A program made the position numbers and the translations under genes. The notes under the pieces are model-generated. The model did no database searches. It saw nothing but the letters and a program-made list of their open reading frames with translations, and was not told the origin of the DNA. Positions 1-12,780 of a stretch of 64,000 bases of DNA are shown one piece after another. This stretch comes from Diplosphaera chodatii (Eukaryota > Chlorophyta > Trebouxiophyceae > Prasiolales > Stichococcaceae), in the NCBI GenBank assembly GCA_032358165.1, contig JAALGY010000053.1, forward strand, positions 1,612,001-1,676,000, in the 5' to 3' direction. The stretch's first letter is position 1. Each line of letters begins with the position of its first letter.

Positions 1-3000
1 GCCGCAGCAGCGCGCAGCCTTCTCCGCCTGGCTGTGGTTTCACCGGGCGGCCGCGGAGACCCGGCAGCTGGTGCGACCGAATCTTACGCTGCCCTGCGCC
101 GAGGGATCAGCAGGACATCAGTTGCTTTGCGTGCTTGCAGTGTGCATGGAGGTCTTACACAGTGAGTATCATCCATAAGAACGGCTCCGCAAACATTACA
201 CATTACAGCAAGCTATGCCATGCATCTTGGAAAATTCTCCTCGTCAGGTGTCGCTGTCATTGGGCCGGTGGCGGGACCGCCAGCTGGCGACCGCATTCTA
301 CCAATGGCACAACGTGGTGACTGCCAAATCCTGGCAGCGGCAAGTCGCGCTGCACTTTGCAGCGCGGCGGCAGCAGCAGCTTCTGGCCAACGCTTTCACC
401 TCCTTTCGAGGCCAGGTAGGCTCCAGTGTGACGACCTTAGCCTGTGCACATATGCGATTCAAAGTTGAACCTCTGCATGCTATTGGTGCCTCAATGGCAG
501 CACTTCCATGTGAGTCTGTGACATGGCATCGTTGGTAACCGGCAGCGATATTCGTCATGTAGGCGCTGCAGTTCACCAAGCTACGCTGCGCGGTGCAGCG
601 CCTGGTGCTGAGGCAGCAGGCATCGGCATTCAACGCCTGGCGGTTTCAGGCGACCCAATTCGCCCGGCTGCGGGGCACGGTGCAGCGCCTGCTGAAGCGT
701 CAGCTCGCTGCGGCATTTAGCGGCTGGCATGAGGCTGCGACGGAGCAGCAGCGGTTGGTCTGCGCCACAGGTGCCTGCACAGGCTCAGATTCCATGTGCG
801 CAGTGCTTGTGGTACTGATCGAGGCCGGATGGCTGAATGTTCTGTGGGACTGCCCGAAAGGCATGCAATATACCTGCCAGGCATCCTGTCGATGAGTGAC
901 ATGATGCCTGCATGGACAGGTGCAGCCCTGGCGCTCTGGCGGACCCATGCGGCGGTGGCGGCGGTTCGGGGCTGGTGTCAGGCGGCGCGGTGGCAGCGCC
1001 ACGCCCGCACCACCCTGCAGCGCTGCATCGCCAGGCTGCATGCCCGGGTGGGGATGTTGGCACATCCAAGCAGAAACATGCACTCAGCTGCGGCACCAAA
1101 ACACATTGGGCATCAGGCCAGCGGTTGGTTTCGGCTGTGGCCAGTGCATTCATGCAAAGCAGACTAGCACGGGATGCCTCACAACTTGTAATGCTTTCCT
1201 CACGTCCAGGGGCTATCTGCGGCATTTGCGGCGTGGTATGATTCGGTGGGCAGCCGAGCGCACAGTGCTGCTGGCAAGCATGCCGCTGATGACTTCCGGC
1301 GCAACCGCCAGCTTGCGACAGCTTTTACAGCGCTTGCACAGCACGCCCTGAAGGTCATCAGGCTCAAGGAGGTACCGAATTGGCACGCTGTCTGCGCTGT
1401 CACGCACGTGTGTCATCCACTGACGACAAAGGGCGCCCTCCAAGCCACACGTGCCATGCAGCGAGGTAAGGCGCAGTGTGAACCCCAGCAGCTGATGCGG
1501 CAGTAACCGTGACGCAGGCGTTGGTGCACATGACTCACGGGCACATGACAAAGGCTTTTGGGGGCTGGCGTGAGGCGACCCAAAAGCATGTCTTCTACAG
1601 GTGCATAGCAGCAATGCTGGTGAGTGCACTGGCCTCAGGTGTTCTCGAACGCAGCTCCAATGCCAAGGTGGGCACAGGCGGGCGCTGGCCTGGTGCTGAT
1701 GTGCTTGTGCGTGCTGCGCCAGGCGGCAGGCTGTGTCGCTGCTGACCCGCTGGCGGGCGGGCGTCGCAGCGGCGGCATTTGCAGGCTGGGCCACGGTTGT
1801 GGAGGTGCAGCACGGCCGGCGACAGCAGCTGCTGGCCGTCGTGGCGCGCTGGCAGCATGCGCGACTGGCTGCCTGCTTCATGCTGTGGTGCGCCGAGGCG
1901 CAGGGCAGGGCGGCCACCCTGCAGCGCCTTTCACAGGTGCTGAGCGCTTAGTTTGAACTGAGACTCGGAGGTTGAGCTTACATCCGCCTGACCCTGGCCA
2001 AAACATCACTGTTTGAACAAAAGGGATGCTGCATCCCTGAATTGGAATGTGAATGTGTTTGTTGTCCGTGCAGGCTGTTGCCCATTGGCAGAACCACAGC
2101 CTGGCCGCCTGCTTCACCGCCTGGCAGCTGCGCCTCCAGCAGCGTGCCAAGAAGCAGGCTCTCCTGCAGCATGCAGCCTGCCGGCTGCAGAAGCGGACCC
2201 TGGCCTGCGCAATCGCAGGCTGGCAGGCAGCGGCTGCTGGCAGCGCTGACCGCCGCCTCCTGCTGCAGCATGCGGTGGCACGGCTGCAAAACAGGGCTTT
2301 GGCCTCCGCTGTCGCCGGCTGGCAGGCAGCTGCTGCTGGCAGCGCTGAGCGCCGCCACCTCCTGCTCCGTGCCGCAGCTCGCCTGCAGTCCCGCTCACTC
2401 GCTGCTGCACTGGTGGGCTGGCAGGCGGCAGCCGCTGAGCGTGCCGGCCGCAGGCGCGTGCTGCACCACGCCGCAGCTCACCTGCAGAACCGCGTGCTGT
2501 CGGCGGCCTTCGCGGGCTGGGCGGCAACTGCTGCGGCGCTGGCAGGCCGACAGCAGTTCCTGCAGCATGCGGCGCTGCGCCTGCAGTCCACGGCGCTGGC
2601 GGCTGCATTTGGCGGCTGGGGGTCGGCGGCGGCGGAGCAGGCCAGGCTGCGGGGGGCGCTGGCTCATGCGGTGGCGATGCTGCGGATGGCTGCGGCGGGT
2701 CGGGCGTTCCGCGCCTGGCAGGACGTGGCTTCGCGGCGCCAGGTGACTGGGACGCGAGGTCACCGGGTGTCTGGGCTGTATGGTGCCTGTTGAACTGCAG
2801 GCCACGTGCTGCAACCGCGATCACCAGGACAGTTGTGGCCATGACTCCTGCACAGCTTGCCAGGTGGGGTTCGTGTCACTTGCAGCGGCAGCGGCGGGCT
2901 GCATTGCAGGTGGTGGCGCGCCTTGCACACGGCGCCCAGCTGCGCTGCTTCCTGGGCTGGACCAGGAATGCCCTGTACCGCCGGCAGAAGCGTCAGGTGC

Positions 3001-6000
3001 ACAGTCTCCAGACCTGCTGTCTGCTGCAGTTGAATCACAGAGCTCTGGGCACACTGCACAGGCTGGCCGCACTAGTCTGCCAGCAAATATCGTCCACTGA
3101 AATGACCCTCATGCTAGCATTGGCACTTGGTGGTGCTGCTGACACGGTGCACCCAGCAAAGTACATGGGGAAGCGCAAGGCGAGGGTTGGAATGGGAGGG
3201 GGTGGGGTTTGGGGGTGATTGGGTGGGGAGGGGGATGCCGAGGATGCGCAGGCGCAAGCCTCAGCCTACCATAAATTATTCCGTCGGACTACACACTTGG
3301 TGCAACCAAAGAGCGACCGCAAGCTGAGTGGGCTGCGAGCAGTGCAACTCCCCCGCCACCGCCTTCGTGATCACGGTGAACGGCCGGACAGGTAAGTATT
3401 GACCAGCCAGGTGTCGCCACGACAGTGTTGCCTTGCAGGGCGGCTGTTGCCGCATGCTTCAGTTATGGGTCTGCAAACTGGCAGACATATGAACATTGTC
3501 CGACACTAGATTGCAATGAAGCATACTCAGCCCGTGTCTCTAGGCAACAGTAGTGGTAATGTTTGCAAGATGCGTGGGACCTGTGAAGGGGATAGGGTCT
3601 GGGGTGTGGCGTGTGGGGTATGTGTGGGGTATGTGTGGAGTGTGAAGCGCAGATGCGCCAAAAAAATTGGGTCAGACGGCTTGCTGAGATCAGACGCTCG
3701 GCAATCTTTAGTAAAAGGCGAAAGATTGGTACGGCAACAGAGCTGATCTCGCCGTTGCCTCACCTGCGGCAATCCTTGCATAGTCGTTCGTCGCTGCTTT
3801 GCTGGCATCGCGCCTCCAGTTATGGGTTCGCGAGTAATCATACTGTCATCTTGCACGCTTGTGGGTGTCACATGGCAGCAACAACAGCCGCTGCCAGCAG
3901 TGAACCTTCTGACATGCATAAGGAACTCTTTTGTGGCCACAGGCGGATGGCGTGCATCGGGAGGCCGTGCTCACGGGCGTCCTGGCGGCGCTGGCAGCAC
4001 ACGCCGAGCGCCAGCACCGCCTGCGCACCGCTGTGCAGGTGACACAGTCGAAGCACACCACATTCCATCTGCGAGCATGGTGTTGTTCTGTATCTGCTCG
4101 TGGAAAGTTGCCTGCTGACCAGTGGCAGCTGGCCCTGCATGACATCGTGGGTTGATGGCAGGAACTTGGTGGCACTGCAGGCCATGCTGCACAGCCGGCT
4201 GCGGGCGGCGTGGGCCGGCTGGCGGCAGCATGCGGTGGCGTGCGGCGGCGCCCGGCACCGTGCTGCCCAGCTGCACGCCCGGGCGGCGCTGCGCCTGCAG
4301 CACCAGGTGCGCGGCAGTCATCACTCAATGCTGCAGCGCCTGGCACATTGATCAGGGGCATGGGCCTGCCACATATGCCCGATAGCCATATCATGTCACG
4401 GTTTACGACATGTGTGTTCTGGCAGTGCAATTGGCACAGTGGTGTGCATCTGGCAGCAGAGGTAGACCGAGGGACAATCCGGGTGCATCATCTGCGGGCC
4501 ACTCTGCAAGCCTCAGTGCGTGCCCGGAGTGCAGGCGCAGTGGGCGGCTCTGGGGGCGCTGCAGCACAATGCGCACGTGCGTTGGGCGGCCAGATCGCTG
4601 CTGGGGCGGTTGCGCAACCGCCAGCTGGCCGCCGCGCTCAACGGCTGGCTGGCGCACGCGGCGGCCAGGCGGGGGGCGCGGCTCCTGCTGCGGCACTGCC
4701 TGGGGGGCACCCTGCAGCGCAGCTTCGACGCCTGGTGGTGCGCCCCCACCCGCATCTCACACCCCATCAACCACCTCATCAACCTCAGTGGGCGAGTCAC
4801 CGTGCAGCATGTTGCCAAACATTGAATTGTTTCACCGCCTCACGCATGTGAAGATCCATGACTCGGCAGGCGGTTTGCGGAGGAGGCCGCCGCTGAGCGG
4901 CGCGGCGCCGCGGCGGTGGCGGCTGCGCTGCAGCGGAGGGGCAGCCTGCCGGAGCGCCTGGCCGCTGCCTTGGCCGGCCGGGATGGGCACCACCTGCTTG
5001 CCCACTCCCTGAAGGTGTACACCTATTATATGCAATGAACCCAACAAGTGGGAAATTACAGTCGCATCATGAGCTAGCTGTGTTGCTAATTGCAAGCTTG
5101 AGGGTCAGCAGAAAGATTCGCCAAACAAGATGCTGCATACTCGTCTACCCCTCTGCCAGCATTGATTGCGCACACGGACTTGAATGATGTCATGATTGCT
5201 GTGTGTCCTGCTGCAGCGGTGGCGGGAGTCGCTGCAGATTTGCGAAGAGGAGCGCAGTCTGTATGCCCTGGCTGTTGAGCACCAACGCATTGGCATGATG
5301 CGCCAAATGCTGTGGGCGCTGGCTGACTTTGCGCGTGCGCACCAGGTGCAGGCAGCTGCTGGGACCCCCCAGCATTGACGAGGCTACAGCTGACGCACCT
5401 GATGTGCAGCTTATGGTGGAGATGATAACAGACACCTGCACGCTGGTCCCTGCAGGCCAAGCGCACCGCCCTGGCCTTCTGGGGCGGCAACGCGGCGCAT
5501 CGCTGCTTCGTGCGCTGGTGCCGCTACCTTGCTGCACGGCGGCACAAGCAACAGCGGCTCGCCCAGGTGCTGCACGTGACATCCGCATGGACCCCAATAT
5601 GTCTTTCGTATGCGCGCCTGACACTGCACCAGGCAACAAGACCGCTCACACCCGGCATGTCATCAACAGGGTCAAGGGTTCACACGATGATTGCTGCCAG
5701 TCATGGCTGTTCCGTCGTGCAGGCGGTGGATGTGTGGATGGGCAGCGCAGCGCGGGCTGCATTTCGCAGCTGGCAGGCTTGCATGCAGCAGCAGCTGCAA
5801 TGGCGTGGCCGGAAGGCGCAGGCCGCCTCACTGCGTGATGCAATGCAGCAGCGGATTGCATTCCATGCCTGGTAGGAAGCGAGCCACAGCTCTTTACATG
5901 AGTGGTATTTGCACATCATGTGAGACGAGCTCTTATGCCTGAAGCGACTGCCTCATGGCCGCAGGTGCGGCTGGGTGGCAAAGGCCGCGGTCATGCGTCG

Positions 6001-9000
6001 CGTGCTCACCCACCACATACAGCGGCACTACCTGGCAAGGCCATTTGACGGATGGCGTTCCACTGCACAGCGCCTGGCGTGTCAGCGGCACACATGCGAG
6101 AGGTGCTTGGCCAGCATGCGGCAGCGGGGCCTCGCTGCAGCGTTCCGTGGCTGGCAGGTGATCGTGGCACGGACCACTTGGCACACACAGCATGTGGTCG
6201 AAGGATCCCATGCCCTCTCTTGTTTATGGTCTCATGTGCGTCATTTCGACAGCACCAAGCCCGAGAGTTGCAAGGCCATCGTCTGCAGTGCCCAGCCAGA
6301 TGATCGTCACGTCTGCCACGTCTGCCACACAGGAGGCGGCAGTGAGGAGGGGCCGCGGCCGGGCTGTGGTGGCGGCGGCGGTGTTAAGGCTGCGGGGTGC
6401 AGCGCTGGCCACGGCGCTGTCGGGGTGGCGGGAGGCCGCCTCCGAGCGCAGCCGCCTGCGTGACATCTCGCGCCAGGTCACATATATGCAGAGTAAAGTG
6501 GTCACATGTATGCAGAGTAGAGTGGTCTGAATCAACCGCAGCGGTGATGAAAGGCTTCGTCCCCGGTCTCTATCCTGCATGTAGTATGGATTCATCGCGG
6601 TCGGTCGGGGCTGCTCATGTTGCATCAGCATCGACTGTACTCTGCTCACGGTCCAATGCTCTGTGACCAGCCTGCCTGATACGTGCAAAGCCAGACCGCA
6701 GGTGGTGGTGCGGCTGACCAGCCGCACGCTCCACGCTGCCCTTGCTGCCTGGGTGGACTTTGCGCATCGCAGCGCGGAGAAGGATGCGGTGCTGCGGCTG
6801 GCGGCTGGCCGCCTGCACAATGCGACCCTTGCCAAGGTCTGGCTGAGATGCCACGCAAACAACAACCAGCAATTCTTGTGTTGGGCACTGCTGCCATGCA
6901 CCGCTGCTCAGGTAGCATAGCGCTGCCTGTGCAGGCATGTTGCCAGCCGTTGCAGGTGTGTCCTGGTGCCCTCGCAGGCGTTCACATCAATGCGGGACTA
7001 CGCTGCACGTCGGATCATCGGCAGGGAGCACCTGCGGCGCGCACTGCAGCTGCTGTCGCACGCTGCTGCCGCAAAGGTGGGCACCTGCTTGCTTATGTAG
7101 CATTCCATGAAGCATTAATAGAATTGCCTTTACACCCGAAGAAGCCTCCTGGGCACTGAGCCTTCGACAAGCGGTGCTTGTTGACCTGCGTCAGCAATGA
7201 GGTGTGCCTTGCAGGCCTGGCGCTCGTGGCGCGAGCACGCCTCGAGGCAGCAGCTGCTCAGGGCCAAGGGGGCTGCGGTGGCTGCAGCGCTGCGGCACGG
7301 CGCCGCCTGCAGGGCCTGGCGCTCCTGGGCTGCCCACACGCACCGCAGCCACACAAAGAAGCAGCAGGTGGTAGCCTGTTCACCGAACACAGCTCCTGGG
7401 CTTACATGATGTGGGTGTGCCTAGCACCGTTGGTACAGCAGTTGGACTGCTGAACAGCCTGCCACGTCATTGTGTGCTGGCGATAAGCAGCCAAGTGTGA
7501 TGGTTCGGCCGTTCACATGGCGTCCGTAGGAGCACGACATGCGGGGCCGCTGGGCGGCGCGGTGTCGCGGCCGGGTGCTGGCGGCCTGGCATAACGCTGC
7601 GGCCCGCCGCCTGCACATTCGCACGGTTGCCGCACAGGTCACAGGCTTGGCTGCTTTGAACCTTGTCCAGCGGCATATCATCTCCTCGCGGCCTGCATGC
7701 ATGCTTGTGACAGGCAGCACTGCAGCACGCTGCATGCTTGACAGCTGCTGCTGTCCGAGCTGGGCTGCAAATCCAAGGAACTCTCAGGTAGTGCACGGCA
7801 TCATGCACATGCTGGCGGGCGCATCCTTGATGATGCACGCCCACATGTGCAGGCGGTTGCTGGGCTGGCACTGCGGTCACTGGCGTCCACATTCGACGAG
7901 TGGCGCACCTGGGCGCGTCGCAAGGTGCACACTACTTCAGTTGTGGTTTTGCCGCATTGCCGTCAAGTCGTGTGAAAAGCCATCAGGCTGCATGCCCACA
8001 CTTTTCCGCCTGACCAAGCATGTGTGCGATGAGTTTGCACATTGGCGTGTTCAGCTTGGTCTTCCAATGGTGAGGGTATTAGGGGCAGGTTTGCTGGCAT
8101 AGCACAACCCCAGATGGTTGCCTGCATGTGCAGGGCCGGAAGCAGTTGGCATCCAAGTCTGCCCAACAGCGCCTGCTGCAAACGGGGCTGGTGGCCTTTG
8201 AGGAGGCGCTGGCGGAGGGCAGGGACCAGCGCGCCGACGCCTTCCGCACCCACCTGCACATCAGTAGGTGCAGTCGGGGTTTCCGCATGACACGCAACAG
8301 CAGACCAGCTTGTGGGCCTCGGGAGTGAACCCAGGATCAGCAGCATGGAAATGCCTTCAGACCATCAAGTCAGGTGAACCGCATCGAACGGCAGTAAGAG
8401 TGAAGAAGGTTCTGCGCTCACACATGCCGCCATCCTGCACACCTCAGGGTGTGGCAGCGGTGGCGCAGTCAGGCCGCGGCAGGCGCTGAGAAGCGGGCCA
8501 GGGTGCAGCGGGCGGCGCTGCTGGCCTTCGGCAGCCGCCTGCGCCGCGGGTGGGCAGGGTGGCGGCTGCGGGTGGCCGCACGCCGCCGCAAGGCAGCCGC
8601 AGCGACCCAGGCACAGGTGCAACAGTTGCTGCGGGTGCCAGTCATTTAAAGATCAGAATGGCAGCGCGGCACCTATCACCTGGTTGACTGCTGGCCGATG
8701 CGGCCGTGCTGGCATGTTTTGCCACATCGTCTGTGCATCAGAAACGCTGCTGACGTGCTGGTGGTGGCCCTGCAGCGCCGGGCACTGCGTTCAGTGGTGT
8801 GCCACTGGCGCCAAGTCGCAGCGCTGCGGGCAGCAATCGCGGCGCGCGGCCGGCGGCTGCAATCCGCAGTCGCCTCCAGGCAGACCCGCGGCGCGTTGCA
8901 TAGGTGCGATGCTGCCCGCAGCCCAGCTGGCCTGAAATGGCTTTCAGGCCCAGGAGCTCAACAGGTTCCTGTAACCGACTGCTATCGTGTGGAAGTCATC

Positions 9001-10509
9001 ATCGTGTGGAAGTCAGGAAACTGTAGATAGTAGCCCATCCTCTGACGTGAAACTGTCACAAGTGGGTAGGTGGCGGGTCATGGCGCGTGTGCGCAGCCTG
9101 CTGAGGCGGAGGTATGGCGGGGGCCCGCTGGGGGTGTGGCGGCACCACGCGGGCGAGAGGGCGCGGCTGCGGCGGCTGGGCCTCGGGGCGGCGCAGCGGC
9201 TGCTGGCCGCCACGCTGTCGCGCGCCTGGCACGCCTGGCTGGCAGCGGTCCAGGTGTGTCCGCCTGGTGTTCACACGAACCCCGCTACCACCGTCATTGA
9301 GCACTCCGATCGCAGTGCATGCCTCAGCAGAAGCGTCACCGGCGAATGACCATTAGGGGTGTCTAGAAGAAGTGCATGCACGTGCTGCTGCAGGAGGGGC
9401 GGGAGGAGCGGGCGGCAGCGCAGCGGGCAGCGGCGGCCGACAGCCTGTGGGCCCTCATCCAGGCCCGCCGGACCCGGCAGGTGACCCCTGGACAAAGCCG
9501 AACACCCACCTTCACATCGATGTGACCCGAGATGACACAGCAGTCCATTCTCGCTTGTCTGCAGATGCAGTCGTTGGTTGCAGAGCTGTGCTGTGATCCT
9601 GCATGGCACACCCATCAACGACAGCTCCCCTCACCGGGAGTGCCATGCGACGGTGTGTCGAGGGTGGCCACCCGGCTGTGATGCTTGCAGAACGTGCGGC
9701 TGGCGTGGCGGGCGTGGCAGCTGTCCGCGCAGCTGCACCACCTGGTGGACCGCTACTGTGGCCTGGCGGCACTACGCGGCGGCAGCGCGGGCGGCGGCAG
9801 GTGCGCACCACACCAGCTCAGTCACATTGCAGCTGACAGCTTTCAACCATACCGCATATGTGGTGTGTGCTGCTTGCCCATACGCAGCTGCCATCCGACC
9901 CTGAGGTGAAGTCCTGAGGCGGCATCAAACTCCCCATGTTATCATCAAGGCGGCAGCACCTCAACCAACCTACAGCTGCGTGTAATCCAGCCCAGCGCCA
10001 GATGGTGCATGCGTACCGTTGGAGAAGCATGGCCCTAGGGTCCACCGACTTCTGAACTCTGCCATGAAACGCAATGTTCTGGCTGCCTTTGCAGGGCACC
10101 AATGGCCAACCCGGCGCTCAACCTGGTGTTGTGCCCCTGTGCGCTGCATGCCCTGGAGCATAAGCAGCCGGTGGACTGCAGCTGCAGTGTTAACGCAGCA
10201 CAGCTCCCTGCAGAAAGTATAGAGCTCGAGGAAACTGCACCGCCAAGTCCGCAGGAGACTTGGGCCCTCAATCCAGAGTACAAGCAACATCCAGAGGAGG
10301 ATCCAGAGGATCCGGAGGATGCAGAGGAAGCACAGCAGCTCACAGCAGGCGCAGGCAGCGCACAGCGCGAGGCGCCCCAGCAGCCAAGGGAGAGCTGGGC
10401 GTCAAATCCGGCATTCGTGGAAGACCCGGAAAAGGATTCAGAGCAAGCATGGGACATCATAGATGGGCACATCAGGTTACGCTGCATTAGAGCAGTTGCG
10501 CTTCCTTGA
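1..10509 (+). CDS. Sfi1-repeat (centrin-binding) protein, 5' end outside the window
   Basis: Many short exons on the plus strand each encode one or more copies of a helical repeat with an L-x5-A-F/A-x-x-W core, for example LAAAFGGW, LACAIAGW and RAFRAWQ. Copies lie near positions 20, 250-410, 560-740, 930-1020, 1760-1940, 2053-2745, 4190-4310, 4520-4740, 5740-5875, 6000-6160, 6360-6475, 6700-6830, 7200-7350, 8450-8620 and 9060-9255. This matches the Sfi1 family, whose repeats each bind a centrin along a single long helix in fibres of basal bodies and spindle poles. The largest exon has exact 33-residue spacing. The last exon (about 10100-10509) leaves the repeats and is acidic, with a doubled E-T/S-W-A-x-N-P motif. 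The frame is already open at base 1, so the gene starts upstream. Exon joins in the intron-rich parts were not all resolved, and the stop at 10507-10509 is the likeliest end. Confidence 0.8.
2086..2747 (+). repeat. 99-bp coding tandem repeat (33-residue Sfi1 units)
   Basis: Seven consecutive units begin at 2086, 2185, 2284, 2383, 2482, 2581 and 2680, so each step is exactly 99 bp. The units encode the Sfi1 helix with a GWQAAA-type core. The three around 2185-2480 are most alike, which suggests recent unequal duplication inside one exon. Confidence 0.9.
3596..3646 (+). repeat. GT-rich simple repeat in an intron of the Sfi1 gene
   Basis: A short imperfect repeat of a gtgtggggtat unit lies in a stretch (about 3080-3930) where I see no Sfi1 exon. 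It is probably intronic low-complexity sequence. Confidence 0.5.
6477..6524 (+). repeat. 24-bp tandem duplication at an intron start
   Basis: Two 24-bp copies (6477-6500 and 6501-6524) differ at two bases. The first begins at the probable donor site that follows an Sfi1 exon, so the donor gtcaca sequence itself is duplicated. Confidence 0.7.
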
Positions 10510-10757
10510 CAGCAGTCACAAGTGTTCTGGGTGATATTGGCTGCCTGCAGACTGTCGAGCGCTGGTAAATGGTGTTGACCTCACTACACAGGACTCATCA
10601 TTAGCTGAGAGAACGACAGGCATGACCACAAGCAAGCACCTATCTGCAATTGCTCGCTGGTGTTTGTCGAAACCAACGTGCACCCTATCCATGGCTGCTG
10701 AGATTGTGTCCGCCCCTAAGACCACTTCACCAGCACACTCTCAGCACGCCAGGCGCC

Positions 10758-11898
10758 TCAGCTGTCAGCCTCCTGGAGGTCGAGGTGGGAGCTCTGCCGG
10801 GCGGGCACCCGGTCGGACGGCTTGTAGTAGTCGGTCTGTCGGTACTCATGGTCATGGTCATCGTCCTGCTCCTGCCCGTCCTTCGAGTGCGACCGAAACT
10901 GCAGAGCAACGACAGTACACGTGAGCATGCGTGGGCGGAACAAGTGTTCGACTAGCACCGTGACACACCCTGTTGGATTATGCGTGTTCCCTGTTGCACC
11001 AGCACTGCTTGCATCCAGTGTTGCCGGCTGGATGCTCAGCAGTCCAGCAGGTTGCACTGCAGCTTCACTGTCGAACAGGACGTCCACCATCGCGCAGCTG
11101 GCACCGCAGCTGGCAGTGCCCAGCGCAAGCTGCTGTTATACGCTGCTATGCAGCAGCAGTAGGGCTTACGTCCCGGGCGCAGCCGCGCCGTCCTTGCTTA
11201 TCGAGCTGCTGCCCGCGAGGGCATTACCCCTGGCAAAGCATGGCTGCAAGTTCGACAGTGGCGCTGAGCTGCTCACCACGCGCTCCTCCGCACGGCGGGA
11301 GGCCTCTGCGCCCGGCGGGTCGCTGGGCAGCAGCGACGCCAGGTCGATGGGCCGCCCGTCGTCCAGGCCCTGCGACTCGCTGCGGTTGGGCTTCTCGGAC
11401 GAGAAGACAGGCCGCGTGACCTTCTGCTGCACACAGTCGGTGTGTCACGAGCAACCTTGAAGCCATATCGGTGCACTATGTTGACAATGATTTCAAGCGG
11501 TGTATTGAGCAACACGTATGTGCAGTGCACCGAATCTAGTGGCTACCAGCAGCCAGCGTTCAGCTCACCTCTCGCTGCGATTGCAGCGACTCCTGCTTCT
11601 GCTGCAGGTCCACTAGGTCGCCGTGCGAGCTGTTGGCTGCATCGTACAAATGCCCGGCCGCCGCTGCTCGTGTTGCACCTGCGACCAGAGGCATAGTGGG
11701 CCCTCTGGTGAATCTTCTGCCCGGTGGCAGATGCACAGCGACTGCAGGGCTGCATCGCCCTTCTGGCGCTTGCTTCAGTGCTGTTGCATCAGTCTCGGAA
11801 GCTCTCAGGAGTTCCAACGTACCATATGTCGATGGGTTGTAGCCATCGTCATCCAGCGAGTTGTGCTGCAGCACTGACTCGGGGTCTGGTCGGCGGCC
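10758..11898 (-). CDS. Unrecognised acidic hydrophilic protein, C-terminal exons
   Basis: Four minus-strand exons join in phase: 11898-11823, 11678-11569, 11426-11277 and 10898-10758, each with ag acceptors and gt donors, ending in TGA at 10760-10758. The product has an N-proximal NSLDDDGYNPSTYG segment, a glutamine-rich LQQKQESLQSQR segment and a His/Asp/Tyr-rich tail ending DLQEADS. I see no membrane segment or known catalytic motif. The 5' part was not found. An open frame continues upstream to 11976 and contains NYGLG, but the acceptor at 11899-11901 makes the join uncertain. The gene converges on the Sfi1 gene with about 250 bases between stop codons. Coding status rests on phase consistency over three introns; the function is unknown. 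Confidence 0.6.
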
Positions 11899-12780
11899 CT
11901 GCAGGCATGCGCCCAGCCCATAGTTGGTCAGCCACATGACATCAGCTCGCTGCAGCTCAACGTCACACAATGACAAGCAGCTCAGCAGGCGTTTGCCGGG
12001 CGTTGCTATCCGCGTCTTCTCCCTGGCATCACTTGCTGGGCAATTTGCAGCTGGTGCTGAGGTGGCAATGCATCTTGCATGCTCGCAAGATACCGGACGA
12101 GCTATGAATAAAATGATGCCAGAGGACTCACGTCCAAGGAAGCTCGGCCTGTGGCTACGCTCCTTGGTCCGCCTCCCCGTTTCAAATCAAAAGCGAGGTC
12201 TGCAAACAGACATGCGGGGCAGTCGCCAAGTCATGGACCATCGCCGCGCAGGTTTCGGCACCATGCTTGGTAGGCAGCATGAACGAGTGCCCTTGTGGAC
12301 ACAGCAGCCAGCATGTGCCACTGGCTCGAGTGTGCAAGTGGCTGCTGCCGGAGTCTGGATAAGCCTGCACTTGCACGATGACGGCGACCCACCTTCTGCC
12401 GTCGTCATGACGAAGGCCGTGACAAATTGGCGTGATCAAAACAAGTATTTGGCGTCAGGCTTATTGACCGTGGTCCTGCAACCGCCTCGATGGTGTCAGC
12501 TGGCGCGCGACCAAAATCAGCTTCCCCGCAACGGATGCACCCCAGGGCGGCCCTGGTCATGTACACATACACAGCTCCTCAGACACTGCACATGTCTCAT
12601 CCACATTGGCTTGGTAGCCGTATGCAGCGCGTTGACTCATTAGCATATATAATCGGATGTTGATGGCATGTGTGCGGGTGCACATTGCGACATGTTTTAC
12701 ACGGTACATGTTGTAACCTATCTGCAGGTGCAGGTGCTGAGCTTGTAAAGCAGCAGCTGCTGCACGAACGAGTATTGATC
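11899..12780. other. Stretch without a supported gene
   Basis: This region lies upstream of both the minus-strand gene ending at 10758 and acetate kinase. It must hold the acetate kinase promoter and perhaps 5' exons of the minus-strand gene. A 239-codon plus-strand frame crosses it, but it has no recognisable domain and I do not call it a gene. Confidence 0.4.

Noticed and set aside
1213..1917. 234-codon minus-strand frame
   Set aside because: It is antisense to Sfi1-repeat exons; its Cys/Ala/Ser-rich composition is the expected complement of those repeats.
2042..2842. Alternative long frames on both strands over the 99-bp array
   Set aside because: Because the period is a multiple of three, all six frames stay open together; only the frame with the W-centred helix matches a family.
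11924..12643. 239-codon plus-strand open frame
   Set aside because: No recognisable motif, mixed composition, and no splice continuation into acetate kinase; treated as chance.
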